Shown here one piece after another: positions 38,801 through 50,301 of a stretch of 64,000 bases of DNA (position 1 is the first letter of the stretch; every line of letters starts with the position of its first letter). Both the position numbers and the translations under genes were made by a program. This DNA comes from Clavelina lepadiformis (lineage: Eukaryota; Chordata; Ascidiacea; Aplousobranchia; Clavelinidae): positions 21,268,501 through 21,332,500 of the forward strand of contig NC_135241.1 of assembly GCF_947623445.1 (NCBI RefSeq), written 5' to 3'. Below the pieces are notes generated by a model, which was not told where the DNA came from, did no database searches, and saw only the letters and a program-made list of their open reading frames with translations.

Positions 38801-41800
38801 ACTTGTAGGTGAAAATCGATGAAATTTGATTTTGTGGCCCAATTTGACTTTGTCTAAGAGTTAGAGATATGTGATTTTATTAAGGGCAATGGTTCCCAAG
38901 TCTTGCACTATTAGAACTAGTTTTGAGTTTGCTGGAGTTTGCGTAAGAAAGAAGTTAGTAAGGTCGTAACTGGGCCTGTTCCACCTGATCACGAGCACTA
39001 CAAGGAACGAAAAATTGTATGAAATCCAAAGGCAAAATGAAATGGACTATCTCCATAGCAGACTGTGAGACCAAGTAGAAACCGTTATTTACTCCCTCGA
39101 CGGCTAGGTTCAGGACCAAAGTAAAAACAGCAGCCCACTAACTACGCGGCATGCTTCGGAAATCGCCAAACAGGCGAACGAAAAAGAAATCGTTACTAAC
39201 TGATTTGAGTAGCTAAATGCGGCCAACAAGGTAAGTAAAAACAAAACCATTTAATACTGCCTAGAGCCCTAGACGGAAACCTTGGAAACCTACCTATTGC
39301 AGACTAGGTAAAACTATATAAAAGAAAGCAGAGTGATCTGCGTAAACAAGAGAGCCTCCGCAACAGAGTTCGATATGAGCTCAAAATACAAACCGAAACT
39401 TTGCTGACTAGACGGCAGAGTTTAGGACCTATAAATTACAAATTAGGCTAATGCAAACAAAGAAAACCGGGTGGAATGCCTCCACGACAAGGTTCAGGAC
39501 CATATGCAAACGGAAATTTTATTGCTGACGATAAAGTTATTGCCGATTACAACAAACCAAGACATAGGACTCTATTGCCTCCACGGCGGGGTTCATAAGC
39601 AAGAGGAAACCGGAATGAACCGGAATGTACTGCTTCCACGACAGGATTCGGGACTAAACACAAACTAGAATGCGTAGGTAACATGGCAGGGTTCACGGCG
39701 GTGGTTTGGAACTTCACTAGTGCCGACTAAGCCGAATGAAACAAAGCGTTATGCTACCTCCAAGGCAGCTTTCATAAATAAATGAAAAAGGGAATCTATT
39801 GCTTCTAAGGCAGGGTTTGGAACCTAAAAGTTGTTGATGGATTAGCCTGTCTCCACGACTGGGGTCGGGATCACCAAAGGCAAGGTTCTGAACTAACAAA
39901 CTGGAATTTACTGCACACACGGCAGGGTTTGTAATCCAACTATTGCCGAATAGGCTTAACTAAAAAATGAAACTGGAGTCGACTGCAACCACTGCAGGGT
40001 TGAAAACACAAACTGGACCTTTACACGGTACTGTTTGAAATGTACCTACTGGTGACTACGCTACTAAACCAATAAAGAATTAGATTATTATATGTTTTTT
40101 ATTTATTATATATTAGAATAAGAAGATATTAGAAAAATTAGATATTGCCAGCTAAGCGATCAAAAAACAAAGCGGAATCAGCTGGCTTCAGGACATTGTG
40201 AAAACCGAATCTAATGCATCAATGGCAGGGTTTTGAACCTAAGTTTTGCTAATTAGGCCAAATCAAAAAAGAAACCGTAGTCTCAACCGCATCCACGTTA
40301 GGGTTCAGGACCAAATGCCTACACGGCAGAGTTTCGAACCTAACTATCGAAGGTTTGGCACTTACTATTACCGACTAGGTCACTAGGCCAAACCAATAAA
40401 GCGGAATCTACTGCCTCCACGGCAGGGTTCAGGACCAAGTGAAAACGGTATCTATATTGCCTCCACGGCCAAGGCTAAGAACCTAACTATGCAACGATTG
40501 AGAAAATAGGCCCAAAAACAAATAACGCGTATTCGGCACTTTCTTGGACACAAACCAATGAGCAACAAATGTAGGCTTAATAATGCCACCAAGGAGCAAA
40601 TATTGCAAGAATGCGACCAAGCCAGCTTAACCAATGAGCATAAATTGCTCGTGCTGTTGTTAAAAACGCCCGTGGCGAGAGTCGACTGTCTACGCTGGGC
40701 CGGTTTAACAGCACTTAGGCTAGATGCAAAAATCGATACCGCGCCCTACAATTTGCGTTGACCCTTGCTCACCTACAATGCAACCTTTAAGAGGATAATG
40801 ATTTATTAAGCAACCAAGGGGCAAGTCCAATACAAACGAGGAAGTGATTACGATTCATGTGTGCTCCTTAGCCGGTAATTTGCCAACTAAATTGGGATTA
40901 GTCATAAAACAATGATAGTAAGTAATTACGTACGTCATACTTGCAGTGAAACGCGCCACACTTAAAGGTGGTTAGGCCACAGTTTAAAACGAACATTTTA
41001 AGTAATAGGCGGGGGAACAATTTTAGGGCTAGAATTCTACATTTCCTCTCCGGTTTGGCCTTTGCACTGGGCCCGTTGCCGATTTTAAATAAATTAAAGT
41101 AATAATTTTAAATAAGAACAACGTAAACCTAATATCAACTCTTTGTAAGGCAATTCCTGTTAAAGCTTTGCTTTGTGATATATTTTGACCTTTAGAACAT
41201 TTTCTTTCGAGAAGAGAACAAATTGAGAAATTACACTGTGATTTGCTCAAATTACGCTTAGCAGGGCAGGGTGCAATGACGAAGTTGCACCGTTCACATT
41301 TGCCTAAGGCTAGCCCTGCCTCCTGTTATATATTTTAAGGATGTAACTATAAAGACTTACTCCTGATCTTTTAAAAAGCTCACTGAAGTTCAATCTACTG
41401 AAGATCGATCCACTTCTCTCCTCGGATTGCTTACTCATAGACATCTCCTCATCTTCCAAGAAGTCCTGAGCGCATCTGGATGTTAAAGTAAGATGTGATC
41501 AAATTTAAAATGATATTCATACCCACAGACTTCATTCGTTTGACCTACTTCGGTTAAATTAATGTCGTTTGTTTGATTGTTTTAAATACGCGGGAGGTTG
41601 AAGTTATTAAAAAGAAATTTAGCGGAAAAATCTGAACTCATTTTCGAAAATAGCCTATAAGACGGTAGAAATAGACAAGAATGTCCATTGAAACCACTAT
41701 TACCACACAGCACTCCATTCACAACTCACTTTGAACTTTTCGGAAAGAGGAAGCTGGTTTCGACCATGGGAGTTCCCCGATCGCTCAAATAATCCATTCC

Positions 41801-44800
41801 CCTCTTCATAAACGATGAGGTTGGTCTAGCGCTGCCTGGCGATTTTCCTCCTATTTTTGTCGAAGCAATTGGACTGGACGAAAAGTCAACGGCGCCGCGT
41901 CTGCAAGATGGCAACAAGAGGTTACAACTTTTCTGAGTTTGCAAGGTTGTTGATGAATCGGATGAGAGTGCGCGATATGCAACGACCTTTGACCTCTCTT
42001 GCATCGAGAAGAAAAAGTTTGGCTTCGGAATCTGTCCTGCTTTAATTTGGTCTTCTGAAAAACAGCATTTAGTAAAGTTGAAACACTCCTTGTAACTTAT
42101 TAGTTAAACTACACACTTCCACAATACTGCTTTTGATATCCATGTCTTATTTTGCAGCCATATGACACATGCAGTAGATAAAGAGCAAAAAGTGTAGCCT
42201 ATGGACTAATGCAGTGGTTCCCTACCTTTCTACATCGGGGAACCGGTAAAGATTTAAAACAATGTTCACGGACCGGCAACAAAAGATGGCAGTGAATAGA
42301 ACAGATATTTCTAATCTTTTTGTTAACCAAAGTTGTCGTCGCGTAACATAATGCAAGATTTTGGCATAAGCTACTTATTTAAGACGAAAAATTAGAGCAA
42401 AACGGCAACCAAATCACCTCAAAAAACAAAACGTCAATCTATTTACATACAAAATCAACGTTAGTGGAAAATTTGTATTAGTAAACTTTTTGAAAGCTAG
42501 ACGCAGTTTATGACGAACAAATTACAAACAGCACAAAATCTAAAAAATCTAAGTCATCGGAAGAGTAACCTTTAATGTAAAACAATTTTGCAAACTATCA
42601 ACGAAGGCGAGAGACGCCAGTTTTGCTGCTGTGAATCGGCCAAGCGTAAAATGAGTTTGACAAGGAGTAACAACTTTGCAGTGCTTATGATTCCATATTA
42701 AAACCAGCTTGGCAGAAAGAAAGATACTTTGCGGACTGGCAAATAAATTACGCTGTCCGGCGGTTGGGAACATCTAGTCTAGACTAATAAAAGCCCATTT
42801 CGCATAAAGAAATTACAAAGTTCATGAAATTACCAGGGTTGCCAACTGGTATATTTATATACCAAATTCCAGAAATCTGGAATATTTCAAACCTGTTTGG
42901 TATGCGATTTTTTCGTTTGGTATATTTTGGAAAACTGGTATATTCTTGGTATATTTTTGAAATTAAAAAAACTGTTTCTGAATTTCTACCACAGATTTAC
43001 TTTACAATCTGGCAACCCTGCAGTAACAGACTAACAGTAGAGTGTAGGACTGAATTTACTGAAACTGAACTGCTGAGTGCTGACTGTCACTCACTGTTCT
43101 CAGCCGTCTTGAGAAAACGGTAGCTGGGCGCTAAATTTAGTTGGTTTATAAGGCGTTATACGATTAATTCAAAATTGAATAATAATGGCATCAAGGAAAT
43201 GGAAACCACGTTATGATGGTCAACAAAAATTTCGTTCAGAATGGTCTCATGAATTTCCTTGGATCTCTAAATCTAGTGATGGAGGAGATGCACCTTATTG
43301 CAAACTTTGCAGATGATGAAACTAATGCTAATCCAGAACCAATTTATGTGGGCTAGAACTGATCTGCAGTGTTTTGCGTTAACAATAGTCACTAATCAAT
43401 AAAACTAGTCATATTATGAATTAAACAGTCAAAGTAACGTTTTTCTGTAAGTTAGATAGCTTTCAAAAATTACTCCTAAAGTTGGTGTGTGTGTAAAAAG
43501 TGTTTTTACATTAACGTTTCATTTGCTTTTTCAGATCTGTTTGGTATAAATTTGGTATATATTTTTGCAGATTCGTTTGGTATACATTTGGTATATAATT
43601 TTTTGATATTTGGTATATATTGCTCTGCAAAATCTGGCAACCCTGGAAATTACCTCAACGGCGGAGAAACCTTTAAATTTCAGTTCAGACACTTAAAAAT
43701 TTCTCGATCACTCACTTGTTCTTTCTCCCATTTATCTCGTTTCATGCGAGGAATGAGCATAACGCGGAGCAAAACCTGATTGAAAGTCGAAGGGTGCTTG
43801 AGCCGGACGAATTGCACGAGGTTTCGCATCTCGTTGTATAGATCCTGAAATTTAAGCAACCGGCGTGTAAGCTGGGATAGGGCAGGTTCATAATTTAACT
43901 TTCTTTTATGAATATTGACGATCAAACTTAACACAAACATACACGTATATAAGTAAGTTAAAATAGCATCATTTGGTCACGTATATAGTAATAGGTGTGG
44001 GTGACAAAAACGGAAATGGATATAAATTTTCTCTGTTTTATTTTTACCTTATTTTTATCTTTGTGTAATTCATGGCGCTGTTTAATACATTTCTGCACGA
44101 GCTTGCCGAAAGTAAGTTTGACCAGTTTATCTTCAAAGGCGTTCACGCTTTCCGCATGGACACGAAGTGTCTCGTCAGAGATTTCTGAAGAAAATTATCA
44201 CGATGTATATTTGCTGACGGCAAATAATTTCAAACCTGATAGAATCCTTGACGTAAAAGTTAATTTAGTCTTTCACAAAGCTTGCAGTTGAATAGAAATT
44301 CCTATACGGCTCTGCCCGAACGAAATTATAAAACGCTCTTGATGTAACGATACGATGGTAATTTTTCTAATTTATAAAAGATATGAGAAAAATATCATCA
44401 ACTTACCGTTCACCACAATGCTGTTGACGTCAACACTACAAAAAGAAATCAATGGGTGGAGAAAGTCAAGCGTGGCGCTCAGAGAGTGCGATTGGACGAC
44501 TTCTCTGACGTAGTCTTCGAAAACTTTGCAGTGCGTCGAAAACAGTGACGTAATCATTGATCTTGTCTATTGAAAAGTTTTCCCCAAGTCAAAGTCAATT
44601 AAAACAGAGTTCCGTAGAGCAAACGAACAAGCAAGTAACCAAGTGATATGAAAGAATTAAGGTGGAAAAGACTAAGCGATTTTAATTTGTCGACCTACCG
44701 TGGAACGCATTCTATCACTTGCTTTGTTGCGGTGACCCGACTTTCCACAACCGCTCGGACACCCGAGAATCCTGACAAGACCGTGCAAGGTCTTTAGGAA

Positions 44801-47800
44801 CATTCCCATGGTTTTGTTCTAAAACAAGCAAGTTATACTGCATCGTATGTCAATGCACGAGGTCAATTTGTAAGACAAAGAAAGAAACATCTTTTCAGGA
44901 GATTACTGTTATCTCGGGGAACTACCAACTTACTTCTTCTTGAGACTTATCCTTTTTACTTGCTGCCGATGTCTGTATAAAACAGAAAAAAGACAATTGT
45001 GAAAATCATCAAAGGGAAGTAACAAACTAAAGATACAGATAAAGTATTAATCAAGGTTTTAAAGGTCTAAGTTTAAACTGCTTCAATTTTGTAATAAGAA
45101 ATCTCAAGGGAAATCTTTTTGCTCTACAAATTCTTACCATTTCTACTGGTTCGCTTCGAGCGGCTGATTTCATTTGCAAGAGACAGTTTAGAACCTGGAC
45201 ACAAACATCTGTCACGCGAACACCTGGATTCTTGTCGATTATGACGTCGACTATGGACAGTATGGCATCTTCGCGTAAGTTACCGTCACCATCGACGTAC
45301 TTACATGACGTCATAGTGACGTTTCCTTCCTCGGGCGGGATATAGGTTAGGCAAGTATCTGAGGTCCATCGCCTGTTCTTTGTCAGCTGCAAATTGTGAT
45401 AGAAAGAGGGTGGAATTAAATTTTGCGAAAATTTAAATAAGAAGTTACCAACTGCTGGCAGCGAATATGCTGTGCTGAATTTGGTCATTTTATTTGAATT
45501 CAAAGAACTATTTTATGGCAAAAACATATAACAAAGTTTTCACAAAAGCTCATTCAAGGACAAGTTGTTTGACAGAGAAAGAAGAAAGACAAAAGAAAAG
45601 GGCAAACGAATGAGAGAGAGAGAGAGACAGACAGAGGGCTCACCGGGCTTTGGCTGAAAGTCTCCTCTGCATTTTCCTCAGTCCTGGAGCATTCTCCAGT
45701 GGTTTGCATGGTTTCAGGACCACCTTTTAATACAGAAAAAGATGTAGCAATGGCATCAGACAAAACGTACCTCTACATATCTGTGATACTGACATGAGTA
45801 AAGGATTTGTATTTCATCTTCTGTGTTCTGGCAGATTAAGCTGTTATATCCAGGAGGTAAATGACTTGCAATGCTCACTCGCTTCGGATTTTTCTTCTGA
45901 TCCGAGAATACAGGATGTGACGAAGATCCGACAACATCGCTCTGTGATTTCTTCCGGTTCGACTGATGTCGAGAATAGGGAGAAGTGCTGGTGGACTTAA
46001 CAAAGTCGTAAGGTGGCGGCTCGTCTGAAGTCATCGCCTAAAAATGTTGAGATGATACTAAGCGAAAATCCACGCGATGCAAACGACGTTAAAAATCGTT
46101 TGAAATTGGATTTACTTTAACCCCATTATGAACCCAACATAAAAGGCATGCTATAATTTCACTGCAAAATCCAGCAGATAAGTTTCTTTTTGTTTGCGTT
46201 TGTAAAAGAAAACTTAAGCCAAATCATTTCATAACGAACTTACTTATAACTAAGTTAAATCAATTTTCTAGAGCATTTCCAACGAAATAAAACCTGTCCC
46301 ACTTGGAAACGTTTCCGAAACGCTACATGCTTCTTAAGATACTTAGATGACATTGAAAATCGTCGAACTGACTGGGAGGCAAAATTTCTTAATTTGTTTT
46401 TATTCTTTGTTATCGGTGACATGAAAGGCGTCCCACGTTTTAGAATGCCTTGCTCTGATGTTTGTCTCTGTAAAAAGTAATTTGTAACGATTTTGCAGCT
46501 TCAGACCAGGGTTTTGATGTAGGCCTAATGCGCAATACATGTGTGTCATAGCTCTTTTTCATGTTGATTGCAAGACTGTGATAAAACAATCAACCAATAG
46601 GTAGAAAGTTTTTTATTGTCAAACAAACTTGAAATTTCTTGAGGGCTGGCATTTTCCCCGAGCTAATCGATAGATCTTGCTCATCTTCTGTTACGCTGTT
46701 ATCGTCTTCATTATCTGGTAAACGCTTTGGATATCAAGTAAAAGCTTCAAGAACTTTAGGATTTAAGACAAAATGAAACAACGTATTGCATATTTTATAA
46801 CTTCACGAAGAAAAGCTGCAAAGAACGAGCATCATCACTATAGTTTCAATAATCTTAACGGCTGTAAAGAAAATTGTAATGTAGATGGCTCGGAGATTGC
46901 AAGATACGAGTATAATTGACATATCCAGTTGTCTCTGATGCGTCAGGTGATATTTAAAAATCCAAACCTACCTTCCAGAGACTTTGCATCTTCTTTTGAA
47001 GATTCTGTTTGTGGTGGAAGAATTTTCATTGTTTTGGAATTCCTCAAGGTTGTTTTCCGATTTATCAGTGAACGGCAACGCCTGTGACGAACCCTAGAAG
47101 GAAAACGATTTTAGTGAAATTAAGATTAAGAGCAGGGTGCGTCTTTTACCATTTCTTGATAGTTAAAAACTCCACTAAGCACCAAACTTTTTTAACATAA
47201 AAGACGGCAATTTTCAAACTATGAGGTCATAATTTGATTTTCAAAGACGGTTGAAAATTACCGAGATGCGTCGTCTTGTTTATTCTTTATAGAAGACTGC
47301 AACTTTTTCAGGAGGTAAGTGATTCCCCATAAGATGCCATCTTCCGGCCACCGGTAATAAAGCAGACAATTGATAACCGCAACGTCACAAACCGTTACAC
47401 GTAGAGATTTCAAATTGGGCCGGTCACTGGAACAGCTGGGTGAGGATATGGACAAAAATATAGAAAAACAAATATGCGATTACATTAAACATAAATGAAA
47501 CTATGACAGACATGCTATTTGTATAGCAAATAAACTAACGTACTTCAAAATTTTATTATCTAAAAGTTCAGTTCGACACCGGGAATTGCATACCTTGTTC
47601 GCGTCGGATCGACCGCATGGTGACAGTCGCCACCAGGTGGTATTATGTTCGCAACAAACGACGGAATATTGGGTTGTTCTTGCTTCCACATCGATCGCCA
47701 TATTTGTTGTCCGCTGAATGGAATCAAAAGAATCATGTAAAAACAGTAACGTACATGTTTATAATTAATAGGTGTAGCTGCTAACTTTGTGGGCATTTAG

Positions 47801-49999
47801 CCGCTAAGACGTAGAGGAATTTAAAAATGTTAAGCGTTGCATCAACTGGTGCATGTCAATGAGTAGATACGAGAAAGAACACAAACGCATGCGTTGGACG
47901 GGTTTTTGTTGATTTGTCATTAACAAGTTCTAACAACCCTGGTTTGAATTCACCTGGAGAGCCGAAATGTGAGATCGGATTCTTTTATGTTGTTAACAAC
48001 AGGAGCAAAGAGGTAGATGAAGATTCTCGCATTCTCGTGGGAGATCGTGCAAGGAACTCCGGGGCTCTTGCAAATCTTTGTTGATTCCAGGAAGATCCAA
48101 TGCAATGTGAGAAGAAGTTTCGTGGCGGGCACTCCAAGCTTATCCGCCTGCCCTTTAAAGGAAATATTTCTCGATAAATTAAAAAAAATAGTGGGTTGAT
48201 TGGACTCATTCGCGTAAGAAAAAAGAGAGCCAATACCACCACAAGCACATTTAACAACAGCAGACGTATCCGGTTGAGAAATATATAAAACCATTTTATG
48301 GAAAGTTTGGGAAAATAATTTTACTTGAAAAATTACTATTTCTTTACTTCAGCAAAATTGCAGAAAAAAACGACTTAGAAAGCATAAAATCAAAGCAGCA
48401 ATAACCTACTTAAGTATAAGTAAGTCCCGAAAAATTTTGACACCAGTCGGGTAACAGGTGGCGAGATTACAACACGTATGCGATGAAAAATTAATGCGCA
48501 ATAGGCATGTAACCTGAGCAGCGGACCAACCGCATTAATCATCGCATTCAGGTGAAATTAGTTGTTCGACCTATCGCACAAAGTATTTTACAATCCGCTT
48601 TGTGCCCAAAGAATCGATATGAAAAGTTTAAGATAGATGATTTTTAAGGACCAGGAGAAAACTTGCATAGCTGATGAGCATTTTATGCTGATAAGTTTTA
48701 CGAGCTTTTCTTTTCACGGCGCAGAATTCATCATAAAATTTCGGACACCATTGTCGTATAATTTAAATCAATTCATTTTTGCCAGATAATCGATATTCAG
48801 TCACCAAGCATTAAAGTGATGCCACACTTTCCACTACAGCCATAGTGGAAAGTTTGGTACCTAGCTGCACGCACGAGATTCATCAACACACACGCTGAAC
48901 ATTTTACTCACCACGCCGATTTATAATAAATAAAGAAAAAATTGAGGCTTTAGTGCACGCCATCACTTCAAAATTCCTCGTCGAAAACCGCCGCACTTTC
49001 CAGTCTGGTACCAAGGGGTCTGTGGCAAGGCAATATATGCCATTGCAACCGCAGGAAAAAATGAACTTAAATGTAAACGCTGAATTAATTATCACCGTTT
49101 CACCAAGTTAACACAAGAGTTATTACCCAATTTGTCTCTATTCATGAGTAACAAGGCAGCGCATTGCATGACATGGGGCAGGCATGCGTCGATCAGCTGC
49201 CATCTTGTTATGCTTTCAATAGCGCCGCTTAGTGACGGTGGTAATCCTCGCAGTTTATTTTCAACCAAAACATGCTCGAATGACTGAAATTAAAGTAATA
49301 ATATTTTTTTTAAGAAAACCAGTTGGATAGAAACATGTTCGAGATTCAAATCAAAGTTTATATTTCGAAAACACCAGCAAAGAATGTGACTTACTGTCGC
49401 AAAAGCTTAAATATAAGTTTATAATAAATACCGTTGATAAAACTGGTTGATTTAATCCGAGAAGGCGCGCGCGAGTTGATCCATTCAAATTAAAGGCGTT
49501 TTACAAGCCGAAGGGCTGATGCATATCGTGCATAATTAATAATTAAAAAAGATGACTCACCACACACGAAACTTCGTAGAGTTTTCCAATTTTCTTTCGT
49601 AAAAACGGACTGTAAAACGAAATAGATACACAGCATATTTTGTACCATATAGATTACACATAGTGTACACATTTTGTATTACAAAACACAAGATAAAATC
49701 CTCATAAAACATCTTAGATACTTTCGTGAACGCAGGGCGAAGCGGCATAGCTTGAGGTCACACTGAACGAGAATAAAAAAGCAATACTACATGATGATCC
49801 GTGTACGCTTTTGATGTTCTATTGCTCGTCATGTCGCTATGTGTCGTAAGTGACTTGTAGATCGTCTCACCGGCCGCCAAATGTAACGCTATAAAGGATC
49901 AATACCAACTCACTCAGTTTGTCTCCACAGGAAAGTTTGTATTGGTGGGGGAATTCCCTTTGGTTTGCTTGCTTTTTCCGCTTCTTCTTCTTTCGTCAT
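24741..49999 (-). CDS. UNC80: UNC80 homologue, NALCN channel-complex subunit (about 2,900 aa, about 61 exons)
   Basis: One gene fills 25 kb. The first coding exon contains GIPPPIQTFLWRQT, the hallmark N terminus of UNC80. Phase-consistent exons follow the vertebrate protein almost end to end (human is about 3,258 residues). UNC80 is a large scaffold of alpha-helical repeats that links UNC79 to the sodium-leak channel NALCN and is needed for its function in neurons; no catalytic site is expected. About 61 exons are recognisable, with mostly short introns. The longest intron (41361-38170) holds a decayed tandem array; another holds two hAT elements. Junctions I could not close in phase: 43716 to about 42050, 36951 to 36846, and 34422 to 34245. 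The C terminus is shorter than in vertebrates. The last exon is open in two frames: phase-consistent stop at 24741, alternative at 24692. Exon lists are in the next three entries. Confidence 0.93.
26804..26826. repeat. (CTTC)n microsatellite
   Basis: Five to six uninterrupted cttc units inside an UNC80 intron, between exons ending at 26916 and starting at 26664. Confidence 0.9.
33112..46037 (-). CDS. UNC80: UNC80 middle exons
   Basis: Exons 46037..45794, 45723..45644, 45386..45138, 44972..44934, 44818..44699, 44566..44407, 44184..44048, 43844..43716, about 42050..41730, 41475..41361, 38170..38029, 37796..37621, 37530..37354, 37133..36951, 36846..about 36727, 36504..36340, 36247..35886, 35677..35537, 35377..35324, 35218..35074, 34975..34794, 34592..34422, 34245..34091, 33923..33780, 33530..33390 and 33299..33112. 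Diagnostic blocks: LKILEFLMDCCPPGTVPEPS, CAQFVDRCAAGCWPHWM, the Cys/His cluster FICDHAGSCHPFC, FLLCAIKMPEEI, and DPPWVPHI. The exons at about 42050, 36846 and 34245 have uncertain limits because adjoining phases do not match. Confidence 0.82.
39060..40490. repeat. Highly diverged tandem array in an UNC80 intron
   Basis: About fifteen irregularly spaced copies (40-180 bp apart) of a motif near CTGCCTCCACGGCAGGGTTC, followed by aggacca and then an A-rich aaac(c)gg(a)a stretch. The clearest are at about 39476, 39570, 39799, 40287, 40410 and 40455. CTGCC...GGCAG within the motif is a short inverted repeat. It lies in the longest UNC80 intron (41361 to 38170). Confidence 0.7.
42204..42789. mobile_element. 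hAT-like non-autonomous element in an UNC80 intron
   Basis: The left end begins cagtggttcccta (42212). The right end carries ggttgggaac followed by an altered terminus. Flanks gactaatg (42204-42211) and gactaata (42782-42789) match at seven of eight bases, the length of an hAT target duplication. The internal 'cacggaccggcaac' resembles other hAT MITEs. It lacks a transposase frame. Confidence 0.55.
42834..43645. mobile_element. hAT element with 8-bp target duplication in an UNC80 intron
   Basis: Termini CAGGGTTGCCA and, at the right, TGGCAACCCTG are perfect inverted repeats. The 8-bp direct repeat GAAATTAC flanks both ends (42826-42833 and 43646-43653), the hAT signature. A third copy of the terminus lies inside at about 43010-43020, so a short element may be nested in the left part. 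The interior is rich in tggtatat words. A transposase remnant is listed separately. It is a deletion derivative. Confidence 0.88.
43185..43316 (+). pseudogene. N-terminal remnant of an hAT transposase (BED-type finger start)
   Basis: A 43-codon frame starting at ATG 43185, with KWKPRY, EWSHEFPW and ending APYCKLCR before tandem stop codons. The W...FPW...CKLC arrangement is the first half of the BED-like zinc finger found in hAT transposases. The rest of the transposase is absent. Confidence 0.55.
45612..45637. repeat. (GA)n microsatellite next to an UNC80 exon
   Basis: Runs of ga followed by gaca units, a few bases downstream of the donor of the UNC80 exon ending at 45644, in its intron. 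Confidence 0.85.
46294..49999 (-). CDS. UNC80: UNC80 N-terminal exons 1-9
   Basis: Exons 49999..49914, 49609..49561, 49283..49127, 48152..47954, 47713..47594, 47435..47262, 47093..46972, 46714..46629 and 46467..46294, all joining in phase. Recognisable blocks: FLRKKIGKLYEVSCV, the SFEHVLVENKLRGL helix, DKLGVPATKLLLTLHW, and FAPVVNNIKESDLTFRLS. Exons 7-9 encode a basic, Ser-rich linker (KRGTPF region) that is much less conserved. The start is the only Met upstream of the GIPPPIQTF block without an intervening stop. Confidence 0.88.
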
Positions 50000-50301
50000 C
50001 ACACTACTCTTGACGTCAGGTTTACAGTTATTCCAATTACCATCTGTTTTTGTCAAACAATAAGAATTTGCCGTTTTTCGGCACCATATGCAAAATGCAC
50101 AACAGCGACATCTTGACAAGCAAATGTTTAAAGGGCGAAAAAAACATAAAATCAATACAAGCCAAACCCCGTTGTTTTTACAGAAGGCAGCAAATTCTGT
50201 TCGTCATTATGATAAAAGAAACAGAATTTTCACATCTCGCGTCTGATTACTTTGCGTGGATATTAAATTTATCACCTACGATTTCGAAAATTTAGGAATA
50301 A

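Noticed and set aside
41262..41322. Nested stem ggtgcaa/ttgcacc within gggcaggg/ccctgcc
   Set aside because: Looks like a structured spacer beside the diverged array in an UNC80 intron; no further copies or promoter seen, so not called an RNA gene.
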